From Clostridia bacterium (GTDB lineage Bacteria; Bacillota; Clostridia; Oscillospirales; Acutalibacteraceae), in assembly GCA_017465085.1 (NCBI GenBank), contig JAFTWW010000010.1, positions 1-64,000 on the forward strand: 64,000 nucleotides of DNA. Reading direction: 5' to 3'. The position numbers and the translations under genes were made by a program. Under the pieces are notes generated by a model. That model was not told the origin of the DNA and ran no database searches. It saw nothing but the letters and a program-made list of their open reading frames with translations. How positions within the stretch are numbered: position 1 is the stretch's first letter; every line of letters starts with the position of its first letter. Positions 18,130-27,373 of the stretch are shown here, piece by piece.

Positions 18130-18507
18130 ATGTTCCAGCTTGATTTGAAAAACGGCGTGCCTATTTGCGACCAGATAGTAAACGGTTTCATAAAATTAAA
18201 AGCATTAGGTGTGTTAAAAGGCGGAGAACAGCTGCCGAGTGTACGCGTCCTCGCATCGCAGTTTTCTGTTAATCCCAATACCGTTCAAAAGGCTTACGCC
18301 ATACTTGAAGCAAACGGAATTGTTTATTCCGTAAAAGGCAAGGGCTCCTTTATCTCTGATGATGACCGCGCACACAAGGCCATAATTGAAAACGCCGAAA
18401 ATAATTTTAAGGCGGCAATTATGGAGGCGAACAGAATAGGCCTATCAAAAGAACAGCTAATTGCCCTTGTCGGCCAAACCTTAAACGAAAAGGAGGAGTT
18501 AAAGTGA
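18130..18507 (+). CDS. GntR-family regulator, YtrA subfamily
   Basis: A 125-residue protein made of a winged-helix domain (PICDQIVNGF, GGEQLPSVRVLASQFSVNPN, TVQKAYAILEANGIV) plus a short dimerising C-terminus, as in the YtrA subfamily. It lacks the large ligand-binding domain of other GntR types. YtrA repressors control the ABC transporter genes they are co-transcribed with and respond to cell-wall-active compounds. The next gene begins inside its stop codon (GTGA overlap). Confidence 0.93.
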   Translation: MFQLDLKNGVPICDQIVNGFIKLKALGVLKGGEQLPSVRVLASQFSVNPNTVQKAYAILEANGIVYSVKGKGSFISDDDRAHKAIIENAENNFKAAIMEANRIGLSKEQLIALVGQTLNEKEELK

Positions 18508-19403
18508 TAAACGGTATCAATGTTTATAAGAAATTTGAAAACAAGGTTGCCCTTGATAATATCACTTTTGAAATTGAAGAAGGCTCGATTTACGGTCTTG
18601 TCGGCTCAAACGGCTCGGGTAAATCCACCTTGCTTCGTCTGATTACAGGCGTTTATAAAACAGATGGGGGAGATATCTGTGTTGACGGCATATCGGTGTT
18701 TGATAACCCCATTATTAAATCGCAGATAGCATTTTTAGGTGATACGCCGTATTTTCTGCCTCAGTCAAACCTAAGTGAAATGGCAAGATTTTACGCTTCC
18801 CTTTATCCCGATTTCAGCTATGAAGAATACAATAGATTATTATCTATTTTCCCGCTTAACCCTAAGGCCAGATTATCCACCTTCTCAAAGGGTATGCAGA
18901 GGCAGGCATCGCTTATACTGCTACTTGCAACCAAGCCCCGTTACATATTACTCGATGAAGCCTTTGATGGATTAGATGTTGTAATGCGTAAGGTTCTTGG
19001 TAATATCCTTATGGATGGCGTTGAGAAATCTGGAATTACGGCTATAATCGCCTCTCACAACCTTAGAGAGTTAGAATCCCTATGTGACCATGTTGCCCTT
19101 ATTCACGAAGGCAAGATGGTTATGGATGGCTCCATTGAGGGTATCAGAGAGAATATACACAAAATTCAGGTGGCTTTTTCAGCCGTTCCCGAAACCGCAA
19201 TTTTTGATAAGCTTGATGTTATAAAGCTTGAGCGCACAGGCTCCCTTGTTCAGATAGTGGCAAGAGGTAAGGAGAAGGAAATTCTTGATTATATCAATAG
19301 TCTTTGTCCCTTGTTTGCCGAGTGCATTGAGCCCACTTTGGAAGAAATGTTTGTTTATGAGTTGGAGGTGACAGGTTATGATGTTAAAAACATCCTCAAA
19401 TAA
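18504..19403 (+). CDS. ABC transporter ATP-binding protein (YtrB-like)
   Basis: A 299-residue ATPase with Walker A GSNGSGKST, a shortened signature (LSTFSKGMQRQASLILLLAT) and Walker B YILLDEAFDGLD. A C-terminal extension of about 80 residues is typical of ABC-2 export ATPases. It starts with GTG at 18504, overlapping the gntR stop by 4 nt, with GGAGG about 9 nt upstream. It pairs with the membrane protein that follows. Ytr/Bcr-type systems are linked to cell-envelope stress; the substrate here is unknown. Confidence 0.92.
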   Translation: MINGINVYKKFENKVALDNITFEIEEGSIYGLVGSNGSGKSTLLRLITGVYKTDGGDICVDGISVFDNPIIKSQIAFLGDTPYFLPQSNLSEMARFYASLYPDFSYEEYNRLLSIFPLNPKARLSTFSKGMQRQASLILLLATKPRYILLDEAFDGLDVVMRKVLGNILMDGVEKSGITAIIASHNLRELESLCDHVALIHEGKMVMDGSIEGIRENIHKIQVAFSAVPETAIFDKLDVIKLERTGSLVQIVARGKEKEILDYINSLCPLFAECIEPTLEEMFVYELEVTGYDVKNILK

Positions 19404-21081
19404 GATAAATCCTACTGCAAGGCTTTTAGGCTTTACTATTCGCAAAAATATTGGATTATCTGCGCTCGCTTCGATTATTATGCTCATAATCTGCCCGGGA
19501 TATTTCGTAACACAAATTATTGAACTTATAGATATAAGAGACCGCACCTATGATGCGTTTAATATGATAAATGGCTTTGTATTAGCCGTGACTGTAGTTG
19601 CGGCGATAGGCGTTGTATTTATGAATTTAATAAACTTCTCCTATCTATATTCAAAGAAATCAAGTGATGTTTTCCATTCTGTACCTCTTAAAAGAAGTGG
19701 ACTGCTGTTTGCAAGGCTATTTGCAGGTATTATCAGCGTTCTTATTCCCGTAGTAATTGGATATGTTAGCTTAATGCTCATAGTTTTACTGATGCCCGGC
19801 GTTGTAGGTGAGCTTACTCCGCTATTTATTGGATTTGGTTATACAGTTACAGCAATGCTGTTTGCCTCAACCTTCTCAATGATGTTTATTATCTGCGCAG
19901 GTACCATATTTGATTGGGGCGTATCCTTCTTCGGTATAAATTTAGGAGCCTTGGCTATAGGCGCTATAGTATTTGACTTCTGTTCTGATTATTTAAGAGG
20001 TTTTAATTCAATGAACGAAGCCGATCTGTTTGAGTATATTTCACCCTTATATTATCTGTTTAACGGCTTGGGTAAGTTTATTAACGGCGCCGTAACCGTT
20101 AAATCTATGCTTATTTACTTTTCGGTTTGCCTCATTCTTATCGCTGTTTTCTACATTATATCAGCGCTTCTTTATAAGAGAAGACCTGCCGAAAAGGGCG
20201 GAGATTCCTTTGCATTCAAGTTTGTATATACTATATGCAGTCTGATTATAGGCTTCTGCTGTGGATACGGATTAGGTATGATTTTTGCCGAGGCAGAATT
20301 TAATCCCGTGTTCTTCATATTCGGCGCCATTGGCTCGGTTTTAGGCTGTGTAATCTACGGTGTTATTACTAATCGCGGCTTTAAGAAGGTTATACGCTCG
20401 ATTGTTTTAGGAGCAATTTCCTTTATGGTGCTAAGCGGTTTACTAATATCAATCAAGACAGATGCCTTCGGTTACAGCACAAGAGTGCCTGAAAAATCAA
20501 GCATTGAAACCGCTACCGTTACTTTAGATAATCTTGATATAACCTTGGATGATCCGCAGTTAATTTTAGATTTACACAAGGATATTTGCAATCAAGATTA
20601 TGATGACGGATACGATAAGCATATTGAATTTATCTATAAGCTAAAAAATGGTACTACTATGACCCGACAATTTTGGATTGAGGGCAAGCTTCACAATGAT
20701 GAGCTGTTTAAGTTGTTTAGGAGTGAAGAGCGATTAGAAGCTATTGAAGCTCAAATTGATATTGCCTATGAGCATTTTGATGTAGATTATTATTTAGGCG
20801 ATTTAGAAAAGAGCGAATACGCCTATATTAAGCTCGATAAAGCGCAGATGCGCGAGGTATTTGCTCTTTACAAAGAGGAGCTTAAAAATGCCACAAAATA
20901 TGATACTAATCATTATAACGAGGTAACCTTCTACTACAATAGTAAGATAGAATACGGTATGGATTATACCTTCTTTAATTTACAGATTTCCGATGAGTTC
21001 CCACAAACAAGGGAAAAACTCAATGAGCTTTATGAAGCTTTCGTATTAGAAAACGAAGAAACAAAAGAGGGTATAGATTAA
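19378..21081 (+). CDS. ABC-2 type transporter permease with C-terminal extracellular domain
   Basis: A 567-residue membrane protein. Several hydrophobic helices cover about residues 20-370; the last 190 residues are hydrophilic and charged, beginning after VLSGLLISIKTDAFGYS. This layout resembles the large permeases of ytr-like ABC systems. ATG 19378 overlaps the ATPase gene by 26 nt and follows GGAGG at 19364-19368. The soluble tail is probably extracytoplasmic and could sense or bind a ligand, but I see no known domain in it. Confidence 0.85.
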   Translation: MMLKTSSNKINPTARLLGFTIRKNIGLSALASIIMLIICPGYFVTQIIELIDIRDRTYDAFNMINGFVLAVTVVAAIGVVFMNLINFSYLYSKKSSDVFHSVPLKRSGLLFARLFAGIISVLIPVVIGYVSLMLIVLLMPGVVGELTPLFIGFGYTVTAMLFASTFSMMFIICAGTIFDWGVSFFGINLGALAIGAIVFDFCSDYLRGFNSMNEADLFEYISPLYYLFNGLGKFINGAVTVKSMLIYFSVCLILIAVFYIISALLYKRRPAEKGGDSFAFKFVYTICSLIIGFCCGYGLGMIFAEAEFNPVFFIFGAIGSVLGCVIYGVITNRGFKKVIRSIVLGAISFMVLSGLLISIKTDAFGYSTRVPEKSSIETATVTLDNLDITLDDPQLILDLHKDICNQDYDDGYDKHIEFIYKLKNGTTMTRQFWIEGKLHNDELFKLFRSEERLEAIEAQIDIAYEHFDVDYYLGDLEKSEYAYIKLDKAQMREVFALYKEELKNATKYDTNHYNEVTFYYNSKIEYGMDYTFFNLQISDEFPQTREKLNELYEAFVLENEETKEGID

Positions 21082-21085
21082 AATT

Positions 21086-21114
21086 AAAGCCTACTCAATT
21101 GAGTAGGCTTTTTC
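21086..21114. terminator. Bidirectional intrinsic terminator
   Basis: AAAGCCTACTC pairs with GAGTAGGCTTT around an AATT loop. It serves the ABC-2 operon on plus and the sugar permease operon on minus, whose last stop codon is at 21120. Confidence 0.9.
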
Positions 21115-21119
21115 TTTGT

Positions 21120-21953
21120 TTATCCCTTAACCGCGCCTGCAGCAACACCTTTAATAATATATTTCTGACACGCAAGATAAAAGATTACCACAGGCAATAT
21201 GGCAAGCACCAGCATAGCCATCATAGCGCCCATATCTATTGAGCCGTAACCGCCTTTAAGATACTGCACAGCTATGGGTATTGTTTTATACTCGTTGCCG
21301 ATTACAAGATAGGGAAGAAGATAATCGTTCCATATCCACATTGTATTGAGAATTGCAACTGTAATTGATGTGGGCTTGAGTATGGGAAAAACTACATACC
21401 AAAATGTCTCGAAGGGATTACATCCGTCTATTGTGGCCGCCTCTTCAATGCCGAGTGGCACGGATTTTACAAATCCGCTGAACATAAATACCGATAATCC
21501 TGCGCCGAAGCCAAGATAGATTAAAATCAGTCCGATAGGGTTATCAAGGCTTAATGAGTTTGCTATTTTAGACATTGTAAACATAACCATCTGAAACGGA
21601 ACAATCATAGAGAATATAAACAATAGATATAATGTTCTGCTCAAAAGATTTTTAACGCGGGTTATATACCACGCTGTCATCGAAGTGAAAACTACAATTA
21701 CGCCGACAGAAAAAACAGTTATGAACAATGACCAGAAAAAAGCGGATAGAAAACCTGTATCTCTTACACCCTTTATATAATTTTCAATTCCTACAAAGGT
21801 TAATGAATCGGGTAGGGTAAAGGGTGATTGACTTATGGCAAACCTCGTTTTGAAGGAATTTATCAGGACAATGAATACGGGAAACAAAAACACAACTGCG
21901 ATTATACCAAGTATTACTGTTCCCAATGCACTGCCTTTATTTTCTTTTATCAT
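21120..21953 (-). CDS. Carbohydrate ABC transporter permease, MalG type
   Basis: A 277-residue inner-membrane permease with six helices and the EAA loop EEAATIDGCNPFETFWYVVF, which contacts the ATPase. It is the second permease of a CUT1 oligosaccharide importer. Its start overlaps the stop of the MalF-type gene by 4 nt. No ATPase gene is in this locus; such systems usually share a general MsmK/UgpC-type ATPase encoded elsewhere. Last gene of the operon. Confidence 0.93.
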   Translation of the reverse strand: MIKENKGSALGTVILGIIAVVFLFPVFIVLINSFKTRFAISQSPFTLPDSLTFVGIENYIKGVRDTGFLSAFFWSLFITVFSVGVIVVFTSMTAWYITRVKNLLSRTLYLLFIFSMIVPFQMVMFTMSKIANSLSLDNPIGLILIYLGFGAGLSVFMFSGFVKSVPLGIEEAATIDGCNPFETFWYVVFPILKPTSITVAILNTMWIWNDYLLPYLVIGNEYKTIPIAVQYLKGGYGSIDMGAMMAMLVLAILPVVIFYLACQKYIIKGVAAGAVKG

Positions 21954-22795
21954 CCTTCCACCTCGCGTTTGCCTGTGAAATAAAGCTGTAATAAGGCAAT
22001 AGCCGCCACAATCAGAAAAAATACAACTGCTTTTGCCTGACCAACGCCCTCAAAGCCTATTCTGCCGTAAAAAGTATTATATATATCAAGCGCCGCCATC
22101 TGTGTTTGCTTTGCAGGTGCGCCTGCCGTTAACGCCAAGTTCTGATCAAACAGCTTAAAGCAGTTGGTGATGGTAAGAAATAGGCAGATTGTTATAGATG
22201 GCATTACCGATGGAATTATTATATTGAATAACATTCGTATCTTTCCCGCGCCATCAACTTTCGCGGCCTCTAAAATATCGTGAGGAATGTTTTGTATTCC
22301 TGCTATATAGATAATCATCATATAACCTATCATTTGCCAATTCATTAAAACTATCAATCCTAAAAGTCCGTATGTGGCATCAGAGGTTATAGAATAACCG
22401 AAATTATATAAAACACCGTTAATAATTACCTGCCATATATATCCAAGAACAATTCCGCCGATAAGATTAGGCATAAAAAATACAGTTCTGAATAAATTTG
22501 TGCCTTTCAGTCCTCTTGTAAGCGCAAGTGCCAGAGCAAAGGCAATAATATTTATACTGATAACAGATACCACGGTGAATTTAACAGTAAACCACAAAGC
22601 ATTAACAAAATCACTGTTTTCGGTAAAGGCTCGTACATAATTTACGAAACCAACAAACTGCGCATCAGTAACGGTTCTGAACTCACAAAACGATAGATAA
22701 ATACCCATTATAAATGGTATTAAAAAAGCAATTAGAAAGGCAATACCCGTTGGCAGAACAAAAACGGGAAACCATCTTTTTAAGGTTTTCTCCAT
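21950..22795 (-). CDS. Carbohydrate ABC transporter permease, MalF type
   Basis: A 281-residue permease with six transmembrane helices and the conserved EAA loop (LEAAKVDGAGKIRMLFNIII). It forms the membrane channel with the MalG-type partner. It lies 3 nt after the binding-protein gene and overlaps the next permease by 4 nt. The adjacent large glycosidase and ROK kinase suggest uptake of a plant or host-derived oligosaccharide. Confidence 0.93.
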   Translation of the reverse strand: MEKTLKRWFPVFVLPTGIAFLIAFLIPFIMGIYLSFCEFRTVTDAQFVGFVNYVRAFTENSDFVNALWFTVKFTVVSVISINIIAFALALALTRGLKGTNLFRTVFFMPNLIGGIVLGYIWQVIINGVLYNFGYSITSDATYGLLGLIVLMNWQMIGYMMIIYIAGIQNIPHDILEAAKVDGAGKIRMLFNIIIPSVMPSITICLFLTITNCFKLFDQNLALTAGAPAKQTQMAALDIYNTFYGRIGFEGVGQAKAVVFFLIVAAIALLQLYFTGKREVEG

Positions 22796-22798
22796 TAA

Positions 22799-24136
22799 TT
22801 ATCTTTCACTCTTCCATTTATCTTTAACAGTTGCTACAACGTCCTTCCACTCACGGCTACCTTGAACATACTGTAACAATTCACTGCCTACCTCGGTTTT
22901 GAAATTTTCACTCGGGAAAGATGTGAAAATCCAAGGCACTGTGGTAAGTGATTCATCTTTCATATATCTTACTACCTCTTTAGCGAGGGGGTCGTTAGGC
23001 AGTTCTTCGTTTGTAAAAGTGTTGAAAGGAGTTATAAAATCAAGCTTATTTGTAACAAAATCCTTGCCCGTTTCGCTTGAAAACAGCCAATCAAGGAATT
23101 CTAAGGATGCTCTTTTTTGCTCATCAGTTGCATTTTTATTGACTGCAAAATAGTTTTCCGTTCCAATGCAAAGGCCTTGATGCTCTTCACCTGCAACGCC
23201 GATATAAAGGGGCATAAACTTTATATCATTTTCGCTGACCGTATTACCGTTAACATTGGCTATCTGTGACCATGCCCAGTTTCCGTTCTGCACCATAGCA
23301 ACCTTACCAAGAGCAAATTCGGACATTGAATCGCTAGTGGATTTTGAGCCAAGTAGGGTTTTCTGTGTAATAGAATTATTGGTATATAAATCAAATAAAT
23401 TCTTAAAATTATCAGAATATCTGAATGCAATTTCTTTAGAATTTAATCCCGCAAGGGTGGGATCGTCATAATCAACATTTTCACTCAATTCGTGGTAAAG
23501 GGGTACATTTAATAAATGGGTCTGCCAACGCCAATCTTCGCCTGAAGAAAGGGAAGTAGAGGCAAATACACCCTCTATACCAAGCTTATCCTTATTGGCA
23601 GTCATATCTTCAACTACAGCTTTTAACGTCTCAAAGTTTTTAATCTCATCTGCCGAGCTTACATTTACCTTCTTTTCGGGTAATGCAAAATATTTTTGCA
23701 TAATCGCATTGTTATATATAATGCCATAGCCTTCAACAACATAAGGTATTCCGTAAACTCCTTCGCCCTCGGTTATGGCAAGACTCTTATCGGTTAAATA
23801 GGAATAAAGCTTACTATCCTTCAAATCAAGGCAGTATTCTTTCCAGGATTGGTAGCCGATAGGTCCGTTTACCTGAAAGATAGTAGGCGCATTTGATTTT
23901 GCTATTTCAGATTTAAGCGTTTGCTCATAGGTGTTGGCCGCGGCAGTAACAACCTTAACTGTAACACCCTTTTCCTTTTCGTAAGCCTTTGCAATCTCTT
24001 CATAAACAGCGGCGGATTCGGGCTTAAAGTTTAAGAAATATACGGGGTAATTGCTGTTCTTTCCACAGCCCGCGAGTGAGAAAGAAAGCAGAATTAGTAT
24101 CAGGGATAAAATAAGGGCTGAAATTCGTTTTTTCAT
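22799..24136 (-). CDS. Extracellular sugar-binding lipoprotein of CUT1 ABC importer
   Basis: A 445-residue solute-binding protein. A lipoprotein signal peptide ends in SLAGC-GKN, giving membrane anchoring at the Cys. The body shows the family-1 extracellular binding-protein pattern (KAYEKEKGVTVKVVTAA; EFALGKVAMVQNGNWAW). ATG 24136 is chosen because GGAGG lies 7 nt upstream; a longer frame to 24178 lacks a suitable site. The terminator after the glycosidase gene lies upstream, so it may be transcribed by read-through or from a promoter I cannot define. Confidence 0.93.
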   Translation of the reverse strand: MKKRISALILSLILILLSFSLAGCGKNSNYPVYFLNFKPESAAVYEEIAKAYEKEKGVTVKVVTAAANTYEQTLKSEIAKSNAPTIFQVNGPIGYQSWKEYCLDLKDSKLYSYLTDKSLAITEGEGVYGIPYVVEGYGIIYNNAIMQKYFALPEKKVNVSSADEIKNFETLKAVVEDMTANKDKLGIEGVFASTSLSSGEDWRWQTHLLNVPLYHELSENVDYDDPTLAGLNSKEIAFRYSDNFKNLFDLYTNNSITQKTLLGSKSTSDSMSEFALGKVAMVQNGNWAWSQIANVNGNTVSENDIKFMPLYIGVAGEEHQGLCIGTENYFAVNKNATDEQKRASLEFLDWLFSSETGKDFVTNKLDFITPFNTFTNEELPNDPLAKEVVRYMKDESLTTVPWIFTSFPSENFKTEVGSELLQYVQGSREWKDVVATVKDKWKSER

Positions 24137-24200
24137 AGCATTTCCTCCAAAAAAATTTGTTATCATAAATATTCCCATTTTTTTGAAGAAAAATACATAA

Positions 24201-24237
24201 AAATTAAAACTGCCGTTTTAAGCTAAAACGACAGTTT
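24201..24237 (-). terminator. Intrinsic terminator of the glycosidase gene
   Basis: A 14-bp inverted repeat with one mismatch (arms 24207-24220 and 24224-24237) is followed by T-rich sequence in the minus-strand direction, just after the glycosidase stop codon. Confidence 0.75.
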
Positions 24238-24241
24238 ATTT

Positions 24242-27184
24242 TTAATAGGGCTCAGCTCCGAATATCACGAATGCATATTCATCACGCCATGCATTTGAGC
24301 CATCTGCTTTTTGAGTTGCTGTAAATGCTCTGGGGGATACACTGTAAAGTTCGCCATCTACATGGTGATGGGGACCTAATATGTTACGGTTTCCTGAGAA
24401 AAGCTTTACGGTTATCTTATTTTTGCCGTTAATAAGCAATTTCGTTGCATCCACAGTATGCGGAGCAAAACTAATATCACCTGCAAACTTATCATTTATG
24501 TAAAGATGCGCGGCAGGGCAGTGAAGCTTCCGAAATGCAACCGAATAGTTAACATTTTCTTGCTTATCAAGGGTTATTTCTTTTTTTAGCTCCATTTCAC
24601 CCCAGAAGAACCAATAGTTTTGGATGGTTATATTTGTGATATCGAGCTTCCTTGTGGGTTTGACAAGAGAATAAGTATCAGAGCAAAAAATTGCTTTTTT
24701 ATCTCCAAAGGTATGTTCACCTACGAACTCAACTCCGAAATCACCCGTTATATAGCAGGCCTCAAGCTCGGTATTGTAGGTTAGTTTGTTTCTCTCTACC
24801 TCATGAATATCGGGTGTAAAGAGAACACGGTAAACATTTTCATCTTGATAAAATTCGGTGGATAGGGTAACGGTATTCTCGCCAACAGTCATATAAGAGC
24901 CGATATTAGTTCCGCGTACGCTCTTATCATAGAGTTTATCGCAATCCTCAAATTTAACCTCAACTCCGTTAACTCTGATTATATATTTATCGGGAGTTTC
25001 GGTATAGAATCTAAGCCCCCCTAAAATATCTGCATCCTTGATATTTACCGTATATTTAAGCTCGATATCGCAAGGTTTTTGTAATTTCAAAAGCTCTTGC
25101 TGAATATGGAGGATAAATTTCTTATCCTGCCACCTGCCGCCATTAATTCTGTATTCGCAATAATCAAGGGTAATACAGTTATCATTAGCATTGGTTACTT
25201 CGAACTCGTTACCCAGACTTATAATTTGGTTTTGTGATGTTTTTACCTCGTTACCATTATAATTCCTTACTGCAAGAACAAAACTTCCATATGACGCAAA
25301 TTTAAGCTCAAAAACAGCATTTCCATCCTTATAAGAGCAGGGAATAGCGGTATGGGTTTCTTTAATAGGACAAAAATCATTAACCGATTTATTTCCATCA
25401 ATTTTAACATTTAAGGTTTTTTCAATGTTATCAATATTTACCATATAGTAGATATCGGTGCCATCGGGCAATGTGAGAATTGAGCAAACAATACCATCAT
25501 CTTTAACGGTTTGAATGAATTTATTATCCTTGATAACAGAAATCAACTCTTCTTCGTTATTGATTACACAAATGCTATCATTCAGTTTATTAAGCTCGTC
25601 CTTTTCTCTGCCATTCACAAGAGAGGGCTTCTTATTATAAGCGTAAATTTTACCGCCGTTTTGGGCAAATTCGTTTAAAATATTTAATGTATTTTCATCT
25701 AAAGAGAGCATATCGGGAATAAGCACATACTTATATTCGCAGCTACCAATCTTAATTAAATTACCGTTAACCTCACCGTACCGCTTAATAAGTGTTTCAT
25801 CGCCGTAGTGGAAGCTAATATGGTTAGCGTGTAGAGATTTACTTATTCTTGAGAATGAGGCGTTAGATTCTCTGAGCCCCTGCAGATTAGTTGGATTATA
25901 TGTAAGATATGCTGATTTTATAGGGTGGATAACAAGCAGGGGAGCATATTCCTTTGCTTCATCAAGCAATGCGCCAAGCTTGGTGAAATAATCTGCAAAC
26001 TGCTTAAAGGACTTATCAAACCATGGCTGTTGGATATAAAGGGAAGCAGGCCAATCACGCTTTCTCTCGCCTCTGGTTGAATAGCTTTGAAGGTGAGTGC
26101 AGATGGAGGCAACACCGTGAACATACTGAGATTGCGCAATACCCTTTAATTCATTAAGGCTCACATCCCAACCGCAACCTGCAAAGGTTTCGGTCATAGT
26201 TTTCTTATTAAGCTGCCTTGCGGCGCTACCTAATTGCTTTGCTGTAATTCCGTCCTTAGATACGACGCGGCATAACCAATCAATACCCGGTTCGTGCATA
26301 TATTCATAAGAGGGCATTACACCGAAATTAGCGCACATCTGAGCAGAAATACAGTCCTCCATCATACTGTGGCCTGTGAATTTGCAGTTGTGAGCCTCGC
26401 ACCAATCGTAAATTTGCTTAAAATACGAGGTGGTAAGAAGCTCGTTTAGTAATGAATAGTAATCATACCTGAAGGAATATGAATCACCAGTATCATTAAA
26501 CAGTAGGGGAAGCTTATCTAAAAGCTTGTAACCGTATTTTTCCTCAAATTTTTGAGGCAAAATAAAGGACCAGGGAATTCTGTATCCGTTGCCAAACTGT
26601 GGCTCATCTGTAAAAAAGCCTTTGAGAGATTTGCCGAAGCGCTCACCCAAACGCTCGTAATACTTTTCATAGGTTTCATTTATGAAATCCGCAATAACAT
26701 CGGCATTCATTATATCAATGTAATAGGGATTAACTGTAAAAGCGATAATATAATCACCGATTTCGGCTTTATCAACCATAGAAAAAACACCATCGGTATT
26801 ACGGTAAATACCTACAACATTTTCTGGCATTTGAGAGTTTTGGGTATATTGGATATATTTAAGATGCTTTTGCTGATATTCGATGCCTTTCTTTGGCACT
26901 CTTCCATCGGCAAAGCCGCTTGGCCAACCGTTTTCATCGTAGGCCCATGCCTGCATACCTAGCTCATCGGCTTTATCGAGGCAGGTTTTAATTCTGTCAA
27001 ACCACACATCACTCATATATTCGGTGATAAGGCCGCCTCTGGCATGCATAAAGAAGCCTTCAATACCGTTTTCTTTCATAATTTCAATCTGACGGCACAG
27101 TTCCTCGTTATTTAGCTCATCATTCCAACTCCAAAAAGGTTTAATGGCGTTGTTTTTGGATTTTTCAGCTAGATTTTTTAACAT
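24242..27184 (-). CDS. Large glycoside-hydrolase-like protein, specificity unknown
   Basis: A 980-residue cytoplasmic protein without signal peptide. The N-terminal half looks like a TIM barrel (IKPFWSWNDELNNEEL at the start, GFFMHARGGL, AWAYDENGWPSGFADG, GFFTDEPQFGNGY). The C-terminal third has beta-rich modules (HVDGELYSV near the end). I recognise the group as large clostridial proteins annotated simply as glycosyl hydrolase, distantly like GH106 alpha-L-rhamnosidases, but cannot assign a family with certainty. DENGWPSG and TDEPQFG contain acidic residues that could be catalytic. It is encoded beside a sugar ABC importer, a ROK kinase and a SIS isomerase. Intracellular cleavage of an imported oligosaccharide is the simplest role. 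Confidence 0.75.
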   Translation of the reverse strand: MLKNLAEKSKNNAIKPFWSWNDELNNEELCRQIEIMKENGIEGFFMHARGGLITEYMSDVWFDRIKTCLDKADELGMQAWAYDENGWPSGFADGRVPKKGIEYQQKHLKYIQYTQNSQMPENVVGIYRNTDGVFSMVDKAEIGDYIIAFTVNPYYIDIMNADVIADFINETYEKYYERLGERFGKSLKGFFTDEPQFGNGYRIPWSFILPQKFEEKYGYKLLDKLPLLFNDTGDSYSFRYDYYSLLNELLTTSYFKQIYDWCEAHNCKFTGHSMMEDCISAQMCANFGVMPSYEYMHEPGIDWLCRVVSKDGITAKQLGSAARQLNKKTMTETFAGCGWDVSLNELKGIAQSQYVHGVASICTHLQSYSTRGERKRDWPASLYIQQPWFDKSFKQFADYFTKLGALLDEAKEYAPLLVIHPIKSAYLTYNPTNLQGLRESNASFSRISKSLHANHISFHYGDETLIKRYGEVNGNLIKIGSCEYKYVLIPDMLSLDENTLNILNEFAQNGGKIYAYNKKPSLVNGREKDELNKLNDSICVINNEEELISVIKDNKFIQTVKDDGIVCSILTLPDGTDIYYMVNIDNIEKTLNVKIDGNKSVNDFCPIKETHTAIPCSYKDGNAVFELKFASYGSFVLAVRNYNGNEVKTSQNQIISLGNEFEVTNANDNCITLDYCEYRINGGRWQDKKFILHIQQELLKLQKPCDIELKYTVNIKDADILGGLRFYTETPDKYIIRVNGVEVKFEDCDKLYDKSVRGTNIGSYMTVGENTVTLSTEFYQDENVYRVLFTPDIHEVERNKLTYNTELEACYITGDFGVEFVGEHTFGDKKAIFCSDTYSLVKPTRKLDITNITIQNYWFFWGEMELKKEITLDKQENVNYSVAFRKLHCPAAHLYINDKFAGDISFAPHTVDATKLLINGKNKITVKLFSGNRNILGPHHHVDGELYSVSPRAFTATQKADGSNAWRDEYAFVIFGAEPY

Positions 27185-27226
27185 TTTGCCACCCTCATTC
27201 CGAAAAAAACTATGCTATCTTAAATA

Positions 27227-27300
27227 TAACATACTTTTTTTATAATTGCATTAGTTAATTTGATAAATTTATGTGTTTTATTAACATACTTTTTTATAAT
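27227..27300. repeat. Pair of AT-rich direct repeats in a divergent promoter region
   Basis: TAACATACTTTTTTTATAAT (27227-27246) and TAACATACTTTTTTATAAT (27282-27300) differ by one T. They lie 55 nt apart between the divergent glycosidase and ROK kinase genes and may be regulator-binding sites. Confidence 0.5.
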
Positions 27301-27314
27301 AGAGTAGGTTTTAA

Positions 27315-27343
27315 TTGACAATAAAAACAAATTGTTATACAAT
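27315..27343 (+). promoter_or_regulatory. Promoter of the ROK kinase gene
   Basis: TTGACA (27315-27320), 17-nt spacer, TACAAT (27338-27343), followed by GGAGG (27362-27366) before ATG 27374. Confidence 0.75.
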
Positions 27344-27373
27344 ACCAATATAACAGTTTTTGGAGGATGTATA

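Noticed and set aside
24137..24178. Longer start of the sugar-binding protein at 24178
   Set aside because: It would place 14 residues before a standard lipoprotein signal and would ignore the GGAGG 7 nt before ATG 24136.
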